Below are positions 52,705 through 61,749 of a DNA stretch of 64,000 bases, piece after piece. This DNA is from Aquimonas sp044377145 (GTDB lineage: Bacteria; Pseudomonadota; Gammaproteobacteria; Xanthomonadales; Xanthomonadaceae): contig NZ_JBILJQ010000014.1 in assembly GCF_044377145.1 (NCBI RefSeq), positions 18,375 to 82,374 on the forward strand, written 5' to 3'. Each line of letters starts with the position of its first letter. The first letter of the stretch is position 1. Made by a program: the position numbers and the translations under genes. The notes beneath the pieces were generated by a model that worked only from the letters and a program-made list of their open reading frames with translations, was not told the origin of the DNA and searched no databases.

Positions 52705-53451
52705 TCAGCCGTGCTGGACGAGTGCGAGTGCGAGTGCCGCAGCAACTACCGCAGCCGCCTCGACCCGCTCGATCGCGGCACCGGCGGCGTCGCCGGTGAA
52801 GCCACCCAAACGTTGGTGACAGTCGCTCCGCCAGTGCATGAACACGCCGATGGCAGCCGCCAAAGCGGCAACGCCTGGCCATCCGAAAAACAGGCAGGAG
52901 ACCGCGGAAAGCCATGCCGCAGCGAGGCAGGCGCCGCGTGGCGCCTGAGTCAGGTGGGCGCCGAGCCCGCCAGCGCGCACATACGGCAGGCTCAGGAAGA
53001 GTGCCACCGCAGCGACGCGGCCGAGCACCGGCGCCAACAGCAGCAGCGGGCCCTGCGTCAGCAAGGCCTGCAGGGCGGCGAACTTCAGCAGCAGCACCAG
53101 AACAATCGCGACCACGCCCATCGGCCCGGCGGCGGGGTCCTTCAGGATCTGCAGAATGCGCTCGCGCTGGCCGTGACCACCGGCCCAGGCATCGGCGCAG
53201 TCAGCCAGACCATCCAGATGCAGGCCTCCGCTCAGCCACACCCATAGCGCGAGTACGCAGGCGGCCGCCAGCGGGGCCGGCGCGTGCAACCACTGCAGCA
53301 GCGTGGCCAAGGCCAGCAACAGCGCGCCGATCAACAGGCCCACCAGCGGGTACCAGGCCAAGGCCCGGGCCTGTGCGGCGGAATCACTGAAGTCGAGCGC
53401 GGGCGTCGGCAGGCGGGTCAGGAAGGCCAGCGCAAACCAGAGCCCGTTCAT
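52705..53451 (-). CDS. cobS: Cobalamin synthase (adenosylcobinamide-GDP ribazoletransferase)
   Basis: CobS joins adenosylcobinamide-GDP with alpha-ribazole (phosphate) in the inner membrane. The 248-residue protein has about six membrane segments and the family motif GGLHLDGLADCADAWAGG near residue 80, plus a Pro/Gly-rich DPAAGPMGV. ATG at 53451 overlaps the cobC stop. It is the last gene of the cobalamin operon. Confidence 0.93.
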   Translation of the reverse strand: MNGLWFALAFLTRLPTPALDFSDSAAQARALAWYPLVGLLIGALLLALATLLQWLHAPAPLAAACVLALWVWLSGGLHLDGLADCADAWAGGHGQRERILQILKDPAAGPMGVVAIVLVLLLKFAALQALLTQGPLLLLAPVLGRVAAVALFLSLPYVRAGGLGAHLTQAPRGACLAAAWLSAVSCLFFGWPGVAALAAAIGVFMHWRSDCHQRLGGFTGDAAGAAIERVEAAAVVAAALALALVQHG

Positions 53452-54017
53452 GCCGGCACAGCGTCGGGCAAGGGCCACTGCAACCGGTGCAGGCTGGCAT
53501 GCGCCACGTCGACCGAGCTCATCGCCTGCAGTGGAATCCCCTCCTGCAGGCAGCGCAGCAGGCGAATCACGCCGCCGTGGGTGAGCACCAGCAGGCGGGC
53601 CTCGGGCTCGCGAGCTTGCGCCGAATCAAGCGCCGCCCGCACGCGCGCTGAGAAGGCGAGGATCGTCTCTGCACCGGGCGGCGGATGCGCCACTGGATCG
53701 CGCCAGAAGCGCTCCAGCGCATCTGGATCGCGGTTGAACAGTTCAGCCGGACTAGCGCCGGCCCAATCGCCAAAATCGTACTCGGCCAAGCCGGCATCGA
53801 ACACCAGCGGCAGATCACGCTCGCGGGCCAGCGCCCGCGCAAACTCAGCGCAGCGACGCAGCGGTGAACTCAGCACGGCGGTCCAACCCGCACTGCCGGC
53901 AAGCTCCGCACACACCGCCTGCAGCTGCTGCCAGCCGAGCGCGCTGAGCGAGTCATCAAGCTGGCCGCGAAAGCCGGCTTGGCTGGTGTCTCCGTGGCGC
54001 AATAGATCAACCCGCAT
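53448..54017 (-). CDS. cobC: Alpha-ribazole-5'-phosphate phosphatase
   Basis: CobC removes phosphate from alpha-ribazole phosphate (or from adenosylcobalamin phosphate). The 189-residue histidine phosphatase begins MRVDLLRHGDT with the RHG motif and has the second catalytic His in LTHGG. It overlaps cobT by 11 bases and cobS by 4. General phosphoglycerate mutase-like phosphatases look the same, but the context supports cobC. Confidence 0.9.
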   Translation of the reverse strand: MRVDLLRHGDTSQAGFRGQLDDSLSALGWQQLQAVCAELAGSAGWTAVLSSPLRRCAEFARALARERDLPLVFDAGLAEYDFGDWAGASPAELFNRDPDALERFWRDPVAHPPPGAETILAFSARVRAALDSAQAREPEARLLVLTHGGVIRLLRCLQEGIPLQAMSSVDVAHASLHRLQWPLPDAVPA

Positions 54018-55062
54018 TGGCAGAGCTCACTCGGGCCTGTTCGAAGGTCGCCATCTGCGCGTGCAGGGCGCAGGCCATCCGCAGCAAGGGCACGGCCACC
54101 GCTGCACCAGTGCCCTCTCCCAAGCGCAGCCCCAGGTCCAACAGAGGCTCGGCTTCGAGTGCGGTCAACAGGCGCGCATGCCCCGGCTCGCGCGAGCGGT
54201 GTGCAAACAGCAGCCAGGGCCGGCAGGCCGGATTGAGATGCACCGCGAACAGCGCCGCCACGGTCGCGATGAACCCGTCCACCAACACCGGCAGCCCGGC
54301 CTGTGCGGCAGCAATGCAGCTGCCGGTAAGCGCGGCGATCTCGAAGCCGCCCAGCGCCGCCAGAATGTCCAGCGGCGTCCGCGCATCGGCATGCCGCAGC
54401 AGGGCGCGCCGGATGACCGCACGCTTGCGCACCAGGCCATCGGAATCCAGCCCGGTGCCGGGCCCGACCAGACGCTCGGGTGCTTCCGACAGCAGGGCGC
54501 AGGCCAATGCGCTGGCCGCGGTGGTATTGCCGATGCCCATCTCGCCGCCGATGAACAGTTCAGCATCGGCCGAAACCGCACGCGCCACCGCAGCCGCGCC
54601 GGTTTGCAGTGCACTCGCCAGCTGAGCCGAGCTGAGCGCGGGCGCCTGCAGCAGGTTGGCGGTTTGCGCAGCGATCACTGCGCGACGCACGCCCGGCAGC
54701 TCGCCGGGGTCGTTGACGGTGCCGAGGTTCACCACTTCGAGCGTGGCGCCAAGCGTGCGCGCCAGCACGCAGATGGCAGCGCCGCCGGTGGCGAAGTTGC
54801 GCAGCATCTCGCCGGTGACCGACTGCGGGAAGGCCGAGACGCCTTCAGCCGCGACCCCGTGATCGCCGGCGAACACGCTGATCCAGACCCGCTCGACCGC
54901 GGGCTCGGCGCGAGCCTGCAGGCCCGCCAGCGTGATCGCCGCGGTCTCCAGCTGACCCAGCGAACCGTTGGGCTTGGTCAACTGGGCCTGCCGCGCCTGC
55001 GCCTCAAGGCTGTGCGCGCGGCTCGGCTGCGCGCAGGCTGCCGCCCACCAGGGCGCGCTCAT
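54007..55062 (-). CDS. cobT: Nicotinate-nucleotide-dimethylbenzimidazole phosphoribosyltransferase
   Basis: CobT makes alpha-ribazole phosphate from DMB and NaMN. The 351-residue protein has KPNGSLGQLETAAI, VFAGDHGVAAEGVSAFP, GEMGIGNTTAASAL and the catalytic Glu near LGLRLGEGTGAAVA. ATG at 55062 overlaps the cobU stop. Confidence 0.96.
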   Translation of the reverse strand: MSAPWWAAACAQPSRAHSLEAQARQAQLTKPNGSLGQLETAAITLAGLQARAEPAVERVWISVFAGDHGVAAEGVSAFPQSVTGEMLRNFATGGAAICVLARTLGATLEVVNLGTVNDPGELPGVRRAVIAAQTANLLQAPALSSAQLASALQTGAAAVARAVSADAELFIGGEMGIGNTTAASALACALLSEAPERLVGPGTGLDSDGLVRKRAVIRRALLRHADARTPLDILAALGGFEIAALTGSCIAAAQAGLPVLVDGFIATVAALFAVHLNPACRPWLLFAHRSREPGHARLLTALEAEPLLDLGLRLGEGTGAAVAVPLLRMACALHAQMATFEQARVSSANAG

Positions 55063-55580
55063 CGGCGCGGACCTTTCAAGGTCATCGGCAGGCCGGCGGC
55101 GACGAACAGCACGCGTTCGCACAGCGCGCCGAGCGCCTGATGCAGGCGGCCGGACTCATCAACAAAGCGGCGGCTGATCGCGCCCATCGGCACCACGCCC
55201 AGGCCGACCTCGTTGCTGACCAGAAGGATCTCGCCGGGCAGCTGTGGCAGAACGTCGAGCAGTCGCGCACGCTCGTCCTGCCACACCGCCTCGCCCTCGT
55301 CGAACAGCAGGTTCGACACCCACAGGGTCAGGCAATCGACCAGCAGGCAGCGCTCGGCAGCGGCGTGCTGCTGCAGGGTCGCAGCGAGCCCGCGCGGTGA
55401 TTCGACGGTGATCCACTCGGCCATGCGGCGGGCCCGGTGATGCTCGATACGCATGGCCATTTCTGCGTCGCCCGGCTCGGCAGTGGCGATGTAGACCACG
55501 TGCTTGCCGCTCTCCGCGGCGAGCGTTTCGGCGAGCGCGCTCTTGCCCGAGCGGGCACCGCCGAGGATCAGGCTGCGCAT
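55059..55580 (-). CDS. cobU: Adenosylcobinamide kinase / guanylyltransferase
   Basis: CobU phosphorylates adenosylcobinamide and adds GMP. The 173-residue protein has the P-loop GGARSGKSALAE, EHHRARR with the guanylylated His, and SNEVGLGVVP. The start is ATG 55580 or GTG 55586. The 66-base gap to cobB is the only sizeable gap between the cob genes. Confidence 0.94.
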   Translation of the reverse strand: MRSLILGGARSGKSALAETLAAESGKHVVYIATAEPGDAEMAMRIEHHRARRMAEWITVESPRGLAATLQQHAAAERCLLVDCLTLWVSNLLFDEGEAVWQDERARLLDVLPQLPGEILLVSNEVGLGVVPMGAISRRFVDESGRLHQALGALCERVLFVAAGLPMTLKGPRR

Positions 55581-55646
55581 TGACACGGGCCCGGCTGAGA
55601 TCTGGCGCCGCGAACCTGCAACATCGGAATCTTCATCGACATGTGT

Positions 55647-56945
55647 TCACTCCATGAACAGACGGCAGGCCGCCAGGGGATTGGATGGAAAATAGAAATG
55701 CACGAAGCTGGCGGTCAAACGCCGGACGCGGTAGATCGCTTCGCGGGTCGGCGCGCCATTCGGATCCAGCGCATGTGCGAGCGGGGCGAGGCCGATCACG
55801 GCCTCGGCGTAGTGGAAGCTGTGCCCACGCAGACGACCTTCCGGCAGATCGACCTGCTGCAAACCCAGCCCAGCCAGGCGCGTGCCGACGCGCGCGGCAC
55901 CGGGGATCAAGCCCGCCATCGACGCGCCCTGCCCGGCCGCGTCCTGCAAATGGGTCAGCAGCGCGAGCAGGCCGCCACATTCCGCCAGCAGCGGTTTGCC
56001 CGCCTGCACATGCGCATGCAGCTGGGCCATCAGATCGGTGCGCGCCGCCAGCGCCTGCAGATGCAGCTCGGGGTAGCCACCGGGCAGCCACAGCGCGTCG
56101 CACTCCGGCAAGGCGTGTCCGGCCAGCGGCGAGAACTCGATCAGCTGCGCGCCCGCCTGCAGCAGCAGCTCGATGTTGGCGGCGTAGACGAAACAGAACG
56201 CCGCGTCGCGGGCAATCGCGATGCGGCGGCAGCGCAGCCAGGGCTCGACGAAGGGCAACAGCGCAGGCGCGAACTCGACTGGCTCCGGCAGCGGCAGGCA
56301 ACCACCCAGCGACGCTGCAAGTCCATCGGCGAGTGTATTGATTCGGGCATCCAGATCATCCAGCTCGGCGGCCGCCACCAGGCCCAGATGCCGCTCGGGC
56401 AGGGCGCCCTCCGATGACTGCGACAGCGCACCGAACCAGAGCAAATCCGGTGGCAGGCTTTCGCGCAGCAGACGCGTGTGCCAAGTACTGGCGACGCGAT
56501 TGCCGGCCACTCCGGCGAAGCTCAGCTGCGGCCGATAGCGCGCCAGCCCCAGCGCGATCGCGCCGAAGCTCTGCGCCAGCGCGTTGGCATCAATCACCGC
56601 CAGCACAGGCAGGCCCAAGGTCTGCGCGAGGTCGGCCGCACTGGGTACGCCGTCGAACAGCCCCATCATGCCTTCGACCAGAATCAGGTCCGCCTCGGCG
56701 GCGGCCGCATGCAAACGCGCGCGCACCTCAGGTTCACCGCCCATCCACAGGTCGAGCTGCAGCACCGGCGTGCCGGCGGCACAGGCGAGCACCATCGGGT
56801 CGAGGAAATCCGGCCCGGTCTTGAACACTCGCACGCGACGCCCGGCGCGCCGATGCAGACGCGCCAGCGCGGCGGTGAAGCTGGTCTTGCCCTGGCCGGA
56901 GGCCGGCGCGCTGATCAGGAGCGCCGGGCAGTGATGCGGGCTCAC
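55647..56945 (-). CDS. cobB: Cobyrinate a,c-diamide synthase
   Basis: CobB amidates the a and c side chains of the corrin ring using glutamine. The 432-residue protein has the P-loop SAPASGQGKTS, LVEGMMGLFDG, and the class I glutamine amidotransferase Cys in LAECGGLLAL with a His in RGHSFHYAE. The GTG start overlaps the stop of the BtuM-like gene. Its presence with cobU, cobT, cobC and cobS but without ring-synthesis genes in this window suggests either a split pathway or salvage of incomplete corrinoids. Confidence 0.93.
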   Translation of the reverse strand: MSPHHCPALLISAPASGQGKTSFTAALARLHRRAGRRVRVFKTGPDFLDPMVLACAAGTPVLQLDLWMGGEPEVRARLHAAAAEADLILVEGMMGLFDGVPSAADLAQTLGLPVLAVIDANALAQSFGAIALGLARYRPQLSFAGVAGNRVASTWHTRLLRESLPPDLLWFGALSQSSEGALPERHLGLVAAAELDDLDARINTLADGLAASLGGCLPLPEPVEFAPALLPFVEPWLRCRRIAIARDAAFCFVYAANIELLLQAGAQLIEFSPLAGHALPECDALWLPGGYPELHLQALAARTDLMAQLHAHVQAGKPLLAECGGLLALLTHLQDAAGQGASMAGLIPGAARVGTRLAGLGLQQVDLPEGRLRGHSFHYAEAVIGLAPLAHALDPNGAPTREAIYRVRRLTASFVHFYFPSNPLAACRLFME

Positions 56946-57517
56946 GCCGCGCGCGGCGTCGGCGCCAGCACACCTTGGCGCAGCAGCAACGCGATGACGG
57001 CCAGGCCGGCGCAGACCCAGGCGCTGCCGGTCAACACGAAGCCCGGCGAGTAGCGCAGAAACTGGCTTGCGAACCCGCCCAGGCTGAGCTCGCCGAAGGC
57101 ACCGCTCAGCAGATAAAACGAGCCGTTCGAAATCGCGAACGAGGCAACCACGCAGACCACACCCGTCACCGCCGCCAGCGCCAAGCCGGGCGCGCGGCCA
57201 TCGAATCGCAGCGACAGCGCACGACCGCCAAACCACAGCAGCGCATAGGCCGGGAACAGGAAGGCATAGGCCGGACTCAGACAGACATGCAGCATGTCGG
57301 TACGCGCGAACACCAGCGCGTCGATACCGACCGCCAGCGCCAGCAGCAGCACGAAGGGCGCGGTGCGGCGCAGCAGCAGGCCACCGATGAAGAACACCGC
57401 CAGCGAGGCATCGCGCAAATGCAGCAGCTGGCTGGCATCGGGCAGGCGGGTAACCAGCATCCACAGGGCGAGCACGGCGAGGGTGGCGATGGCGCGGGAA
57501 CGGGTCGGGCTGTGCAT
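56942..57517 (-). CDS. btuM: BtuM-like vitamin B12 membrane transporter
   Basis: The 191-residue protein has about six membrane segments and is built like the S component of ECF transporters, but no EcfT or EcfA gene is adjacent. Cys79 (MLHVCLSPAYAF) is its most conspicuous residue: in BtuM of Thiobacillus denitrificans a Cys at position 80 binds the cobalt and removes cyanide from cyanocobalamin. Position, size and context (between btuB and cobB, downstream of a B12 riboswitch) all fit BtuM. A different uptake protein cannot be ruled out without a comparison. Confidence 0.75.
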   Translation of the reverse strand: MHSPTRSRAIATLAVLALWMLVTRLPDASQLLHLRDASLAVFFIGGLLLRRTAPFVLLLALAVGIDALVFARTDMLHVCLSPAYAFLFPAYALLWFGGRALSLRFDGRAPGLALAAVTGVVCVVASFAISNGSFYLLSGAFGELSLGGFASQFLRYSPGFVLTGSAWVCAGLAVIALLLRQGVLAPTPRAA

Positions 57518-57586
57518 GTCGGATCCTTGCAGTGAAAGAGGACGCTACGCCGCGCACCACGGCGCGGCGCAGCGCGGAGCAACGGC

Positions 57587-59431
57587 TTACTGCGGGCTGT
57601 AGCGCAGGCCCAGGGTCCAGGTGCGGCCGGGCTGGTTGTAGAACGCAGCAGTCTCGTACTGCCGATCGCCCAGGTTGTTGCCGGCGAGCTGCAGGCTCCA
57701 GTCCGCGCTGAAGGCCCAGGCCACGCGCAGGTCGAGGGTGGCGTAGCCGGGCAGACGGGTGAAGTTGCCGAGATCGTCGAAACGCGCGCTGGCGGCGTAC
57801 ACGGTGCCGCCGAACGAGAACTGCCCGAAGCGGCGATCGGCATCGATCTGGGCCGAACGCGGTGCGCGCCGCGGCAGCTCATTACCATTGCTCGCCCCAG
57901 CGCCATCATTGCGGGCGTCGAGGAAGGTCGCGCTCGCGCGCAGATCGATTCCTCCAATCTGGCCTTCGGCGCTGGCCTCGAGCCCATCGATGCGCGAGCG
58001 CTCGATGTTGACGGGAATGGACAACACGGTGTCGAAGCCGATCAGGGCATCGATCTCGGTGCGGAACACCGACACCGCCCAGCCGCCCCAGCCCGGGCTG
58101 CCGCGCAGGCCGAGCTCGACACTCTCCGAGGTCTCCGGCTGCAGATTCGGGTTGCCATACTCCGGAAAGTAGAGGTCATTGAAGCTCGGCGACTTGAAGG
58201 CATTGCCGGCGCTGGCGGTCAGCCGCAGCTGCTCGCTGAAGCTCCAGCCCCACAGCAAGCTGCCAGTGGTTTCGTTGCCGAACTGGCTGTCATCGTCGTG
58301 GCGCGCCGCGACCTGCACGGAGGCCGCGCCGAAGCCCTGCTGCCACTGCGCGAACAGCGCCTTCTGCGTACGTGCATCGATCTCGTAGGGCGTGCTGCTG
58401 GTCACCGCATCGCGATGCCAATCAAGGCCGGCGCTGAGCACACCTGCTCCCAGCGAGAAGTCGCCCTGCAGGCCGGCCGTGCGTCGACGCGTGTCGAAGC
58501 TGCTGCTGTACACGCCCTCGCTGAAGTTGTCGGCGAGATCGCTGTTGTGGCCGAGCCGGAACGCCAGCGCCACGCGCTCAGTCGGCGTGTAGTCGAGGCG
58601 GCTCGAAAACACCTGCTGGGCACCTTCCATCTCATTGGTAAAGCTGCCGTCGAACTCGGTGTCGAACTCGGCGCGCAGCACCCGCGCCTCCAGCTTCAGC
58701 GTGGGCGAGAAGCTCAAGCCACCGCCGAGCTGCAGGCTGCGGTTCTGGTAGCCGTCGCGATCCGGCTCGTCGGTGAAGCAACCGGCGCCGTTCGGAAACG
58801 GCTGGCCGCGGCAGGCATTGATGCCGTCGGTTTCGTCCAGCGCAGTCTGCACGTTGTACCAGCCGCGCTCGCCACGCGCCGACAGGCCGGCCCCGGCACG
58901 CAGGGTGCTCAGACTGCCGACCGAAACATGCGCATTGGCTTTGGGCGTGGAGGCCGCCTGGCGGGTGAAGATCTGGATCACACCGCCCATCGCGTCCGAG
59001 CCGTACAGGCTGGAAAACGGCCCGCGCACGATCTCGATACGCTCGATCTGCTCCAGCGGCAGATCCTGGATCGCCGGCGTGCCGGTGGTGGCCGAGCCGA
59101 TCCGCACACCGTCGATCAGCACCAGCACATGGCGTGCTTCGGTGCCGCGCAGAAACAGCCCGCTGACCTTGCCAGCGCCGCCGCTGTTGGAGATCGACAG
59201 GCCAGGCACCCCGCGCAACAACTCCAGCAGTGAGCCTGATTGCAGGCGCTCGATATCGCTGCGATCGAACACCGTCATCGACGCCAGCGCGGCGTCCTGG
59301 GTCTGCGCCGTGCGGCTGCCGGTCACAACGATGCGATCAAGCGCCTTGGGCTGCGCCTGCGCAGTCGGAATACTCAGAACAGAAACGATCGCCACCGCAA
59401 GCACGGTGGGGGTTTTGGCAACACGCAACAT
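57587..59431 (-). CDS. btuB: TonB-dependent vitamin B12 receptor
   Basis: BtuB takes cobalamin across the outer membrane, powered by TonB. The 614-residue protein has a signal peptide (cleavage near AQAQ, residue 27), a TonB box (DRIVVTGSR), a plug domain (VPGLSISNSGGAGKVSGLFL, IEIVRGPFSSLYGSDAMGGVI) and a 22-strand barrel. It ends LGLRYSPQ, without the usual terminal aromatic residue. ATG at 59431 follows AGGAG. The riboswitch upstream should shut it off when cobalamin is abundant. Confidence 0.94.
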   Translation of the reverse strand: MLRVAKTPTVLAVAIVSVLSIPTAQAQPKALDRIVVTGSRTAQTQDAALASMTVFDRSDIERLQSGSLLELLRGVPGLSISNSGGAGKVSGLFLRGTEARHVLVLIDGVRIGSATTGTPAIQDLPLEQIERIEIVRGPFSSLYGSDAMGGVIQIFTRQAASTPKANAHVSVGSLSTLRAGAGLSARGERGWYNVQTALDETDGINACRGQPFPNGAGCFTDEPDRDGYQNRSLQLGGGLSFSPTLKLEARVLRAEFDTEFDGSFTNEMEGAQQVFSSRLDYTPTERVALAFRLGHNSDLADNFSEGVYSSSFDTRRRTAGLQGDFSLGAGVLSAGLDWHRDAVTSSTPYEIDARTQKALFAQWQQGFGAASVQVAARHDDDSQFGNETTGSLLWGWSFSEQLRLTASAGNAFKSPSFNDLYFPEYGNPNLQPETSESVELGLRGSPGWGGWAVSVFRTEIDALIGFDTVLSIPVNIERSRIDGLEASAEGQIGGIDLRASATFLDARNDGAGASNGNELPRRAPRSAQIDADRRFGQFSFGGTVYAASARFDDLGNFTRLPGYATLDLRVAWAFSADWSLQLAGNNLGDRQYETAAFYNQPGRTWTLGLRYSPQ

Positions 59432-59570
59432 GGGAAAACTCCTGCCCGCGCCAACCCGCGCGGATGCATTCAGGGCAACCGGCAGACACAACAGGAGACT
59501 TGAAAGGCAGGCACACCGCAGGCGCGCAAACCCCAAGGCAGCACCCACCGCGCGCCGGGACATCGCTCAA

Positions 59571-59757
59571 GGCCGGTCTCCGGGCTCACGAGCAAAGGCG
59601 TCATGCCTTCCACTTGGGCACCTTCCCATGCACTCGGCACAGTGGTGTACGCCCAAGCCGGATCAGTCCTGATCCACTCGCCTACCGTTGCGGGGGCAGC
59701 TCCAGACTTGCGACCGATGGCCGCGCACTGGCTTCCCGTTTAAACCACCGAACTCGA
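59571..59757 (-). ncRNA. Cobalamin riboswitch upstream of btuB
   Basis: Read on the minus strand, the B12 box AGCCCGGAGACCGGCC lies at 59586-59571 and the conserved core GCTGCCCCCGCAACGGTA at 59700-59683. GGGAAGCCAGTGCG near the 5' end and CACTGTGCCGAGTGCATGGG before the B12 box complete the aptamer. The 140 bases from the box to the btuB start would hold the expression platform; a GC-rich hairpin just before the ribosome site suggests translational control, but a terminator is not ruled out. It probably controls the whole btuB-cobS operon. Confidence 0.95.
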
Positions 59758-60133
59758 ATGCGTCGAACCTGGGCGGTCACCATGAGGCGGCGCGGATGCT
59801 AACAGGGAATTCACGGCACCGCCATGAAAGCGCAGACGCTCGCACCGGTGCGCGAACTGCCACGTTTGCCCTGGCCTCAATCGCGTCCACACGCGTGCAG
59901 CAGCGACTGAATCGCGCGCCCGCGTGCCACAGCGTCTTTCGCTCGGCACGTTCGCGCGGGTCGCGAAGAGATTTGAACCGCAGGGGCGCCTTAGCGACTG
60001 TCGCGCCGACCAAGCTGAACGGTGACGCCGAGCCTCGCCTGCACGCCAACCCCGTTCCGGCGCATCCTCCGTATCCGATTGCGATTGCCGTGCGACCTGC
60101 CGGCATTTGTCCAACCCACGAACGAGGTCCACC
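59758..60133. other. Gene-free stretch before the DUF4139 gene
   Basis: This 376-bp stretch between the riboswitch and the divergent DUF4139 gene should hold two promoters. I see no gene, hairpin or repeat in it. Confidence 0.5.
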
Positions 60134-61618
60134 ATGCGCATCCCCCTGTCGATACTGAGCCTGGCCATGACTGCCACTTCAGCGGCTGCCGCAGACAGCC
60201 CCGACTACGCCCTCACCGTTTACAGCGCTGCCGCGCCCGGCACGCTGTCCACTGAACGTCTGGCCGACTACGGCGATCGCTTGCCGGGCTACGGCGTGGT
60301 CAGTGACCGCCGCACCCTGCAGATCGACCGCGGCACCAGCGAGCTGCGCTTCGCCGATGTCGCTCGCCGTATCGACCCGACCACGGTCAGCTTCGGCTCG
60401 CTGACCGACCCCGCCGGCACCCGCGTACTGGAGCAGAACTACCAGTACGACCTGGTCAGCCAGCAGAAGCTGCTGCAGCGCTACCTGGGTGAGACGCTGA
60501 CCGTGGAGCAGGTCCGCGGCGACAGCATCGAGACCGTCAGCGGCAGCTTGCTGTCGGCGGATGGCGGGCTGATCCTGGCCCGCGCCGACGGCAGCGTCGT
60601 GACGCTGAACAATTGGAGCAGCGTGCAGTTTCCGGCCCTGCCCGGCGGCCTGATCAGCAAGCCGACCCTGGTATGGAAACTCGATGCCGCCCGCGGCGGC
60701 GCGCACCAGACCCAAGTCAGCTACCAGACCCAGGGCATGACCTGGTGGACCGACTACAACGTCACCCTGCATGACGAAGGCGGCCGCTGCCGGATGGACC
60801 TCGCCGCCTGGGTCAGCCTGGTCAATCAGAGCGGCGGCAGCTATCCGAATGCACGCCTGAAGCTCGTCGCCGGCGATGTCAATCGCGCGCCGTCCGCGCC
60901 GGAGCAGCCGAAGTATCTGCAACGGGCGATGGTCGCTGAAGCCAGCATGGACGCCGGCTTTGCCGAATCCGAGCTGTTCGAGTACCACCTCTACACCCTC
61001 GGCCGCCGCACCGATCTGCCCGACAACTCGGTGAAGCAGCTCGAACTGTTCCCCGCCGTGGCCGCTGCAGACTGCCGGCGCGAGCTGGTGTTCACCGCGA
61101 GCCCGATGTACCAGCCCTGGGGCCAGGCGATGACTGACCAGGGCTTCGGCGCGACCCAGAGCGGTGAGGCCGGGGCATTTGTCGAGTTCGCCAACACCGA
61201 GGCCAACCGCCTCGGCATGCCCCTGCCCGGTGGCAGGGTGCGAGTGAGCCAGGCCGCCGGCGATGGCGCGCTGGAGTTCATCGGCGAGGACCTGATCAAG
61301 CACACCGCCCGTGGTGAAACCCTGCGCCTCAAGTTGGGCACTGCCTTCGACATCAGCGGCGAGCGCCGTCAGGTCGACTTCGCCTACGACGAGAAGGCAC
61401 GCACGATCACCGAAACCATCGAGGTTGAGGTGCGCAACGGGAAGAAGTCGCCGGCCGAGGTCACCCTGCGCGAGTACCTGTACCGCTGGAGCGGCTGGAC
61501 CATCAGCGCCAACAGCCAGGCCTTCGACAAGCGCGACGCCCAGACCGTCGACTTCAAGCTGCGCATTCCGGCCGATGGCAAGTCCACGGTCCGCTACACC
61601 GTGACCTATCGCTGGTAA
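60134..61618 (+). CDS. Secreted DUF4139-domain protein
   Basis: The 494-residue protein has a signal peptide (cleavage near SAAAADS, residue 20). The rest fits the DUF4139 family: a variable first part and the conserved WWTDYNVTL near residue 210, then a C-terminal beta-rich region with LREYLYRW and a final VRYTVTYRW. Proteins of this family are exported and poorly understood. The start has GAGG upstream. A hairpin with 9-bp arms at 61660-61687 follows. Confidence 0.82.
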   Translation: MRIPLSILSLAMTATSAAAADSPDYALTVYSAAAPGTLSTERLADYGDRLPGYGVVSDRRTLQIDRGTSELRFADVARRIDPTTVSFGSLTDPAGTRVLEQNYQYDLVSQQKLLQRYLGETLTVEQVRGDSIETVSGSLLSADGGLILARADGSVVTLNNWSSVQFPALPGGLISKPTLVWKLDAARGGAHQTQVSYQTQGMTWWTDYNVTLHDEGGRCRMDLAAWVSLVNQSGGSYPNARLKLVAGDVNRAPSAPEQPKYLQRAMVAEASMDAGFAESELFEYHLYTLGRRTDLPDNSVKQLELFPAVAAADCRRELVFTASPMYQPWGQAMTDQGFGATQSGEAGAFVEFANTEANRLGMPLPGGRVRVSQAAGDGALEFIGEDLIKHTARGETLRLKLGTAFDISGERRQVDFAYDEKARTITETIEVEVRNGKKSPAEVTLREYLYRWSGWTISANSQAFDKRDAQTVDFKLRIPADGKSTVRYTVTYRW

Positions 61619-61659
61619 ACGGTGGCGTCATTTCGGCCGTCGCGGTCGGCGCCAAGCCC

Positions 61660-61687
61660 CCATCCGCCCCCAACCGATGGCGGATGG
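61660..61687 (+). terminator. Hairpin after the DUF4139 gene
   Basis: Bases 61660-61668 pair with 61679-61687 (9 bp, 10-base loop). A short T run (GTTTTCC) comes after a few more bases. It may end the DUF4139 transcript, 17 bases before the next promoter. Confidence 0.45.
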
Positions 61688-61703
61688 TGGCGGAGTTTTC
61701 CAT

Positions 61704-61712
61704 TGCTATAAT
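61704..61712 (+). promoter_or_regulatory. Extended -10 promoter of the M3 peptidase gene
   Basis: TGC-TATAAT is an extended -10 with a perfect hexamer, 37 bases before the ATG. The -35 region is weak, which is normal for extended -10 promoters. Confidence 0.7.
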
Positions 61713-61749
61713 CCGGAGTCCTTTCGGCCTGCTTACACGGAGTTGCCCC

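Noticed and set aside
57587..59563. A longer btuB with 44 extra N-terminal residues
   Set aside because: The signal peptide and the AGGAG site belong to ATG 59431; the extra part overlaps the riboswitch leader.
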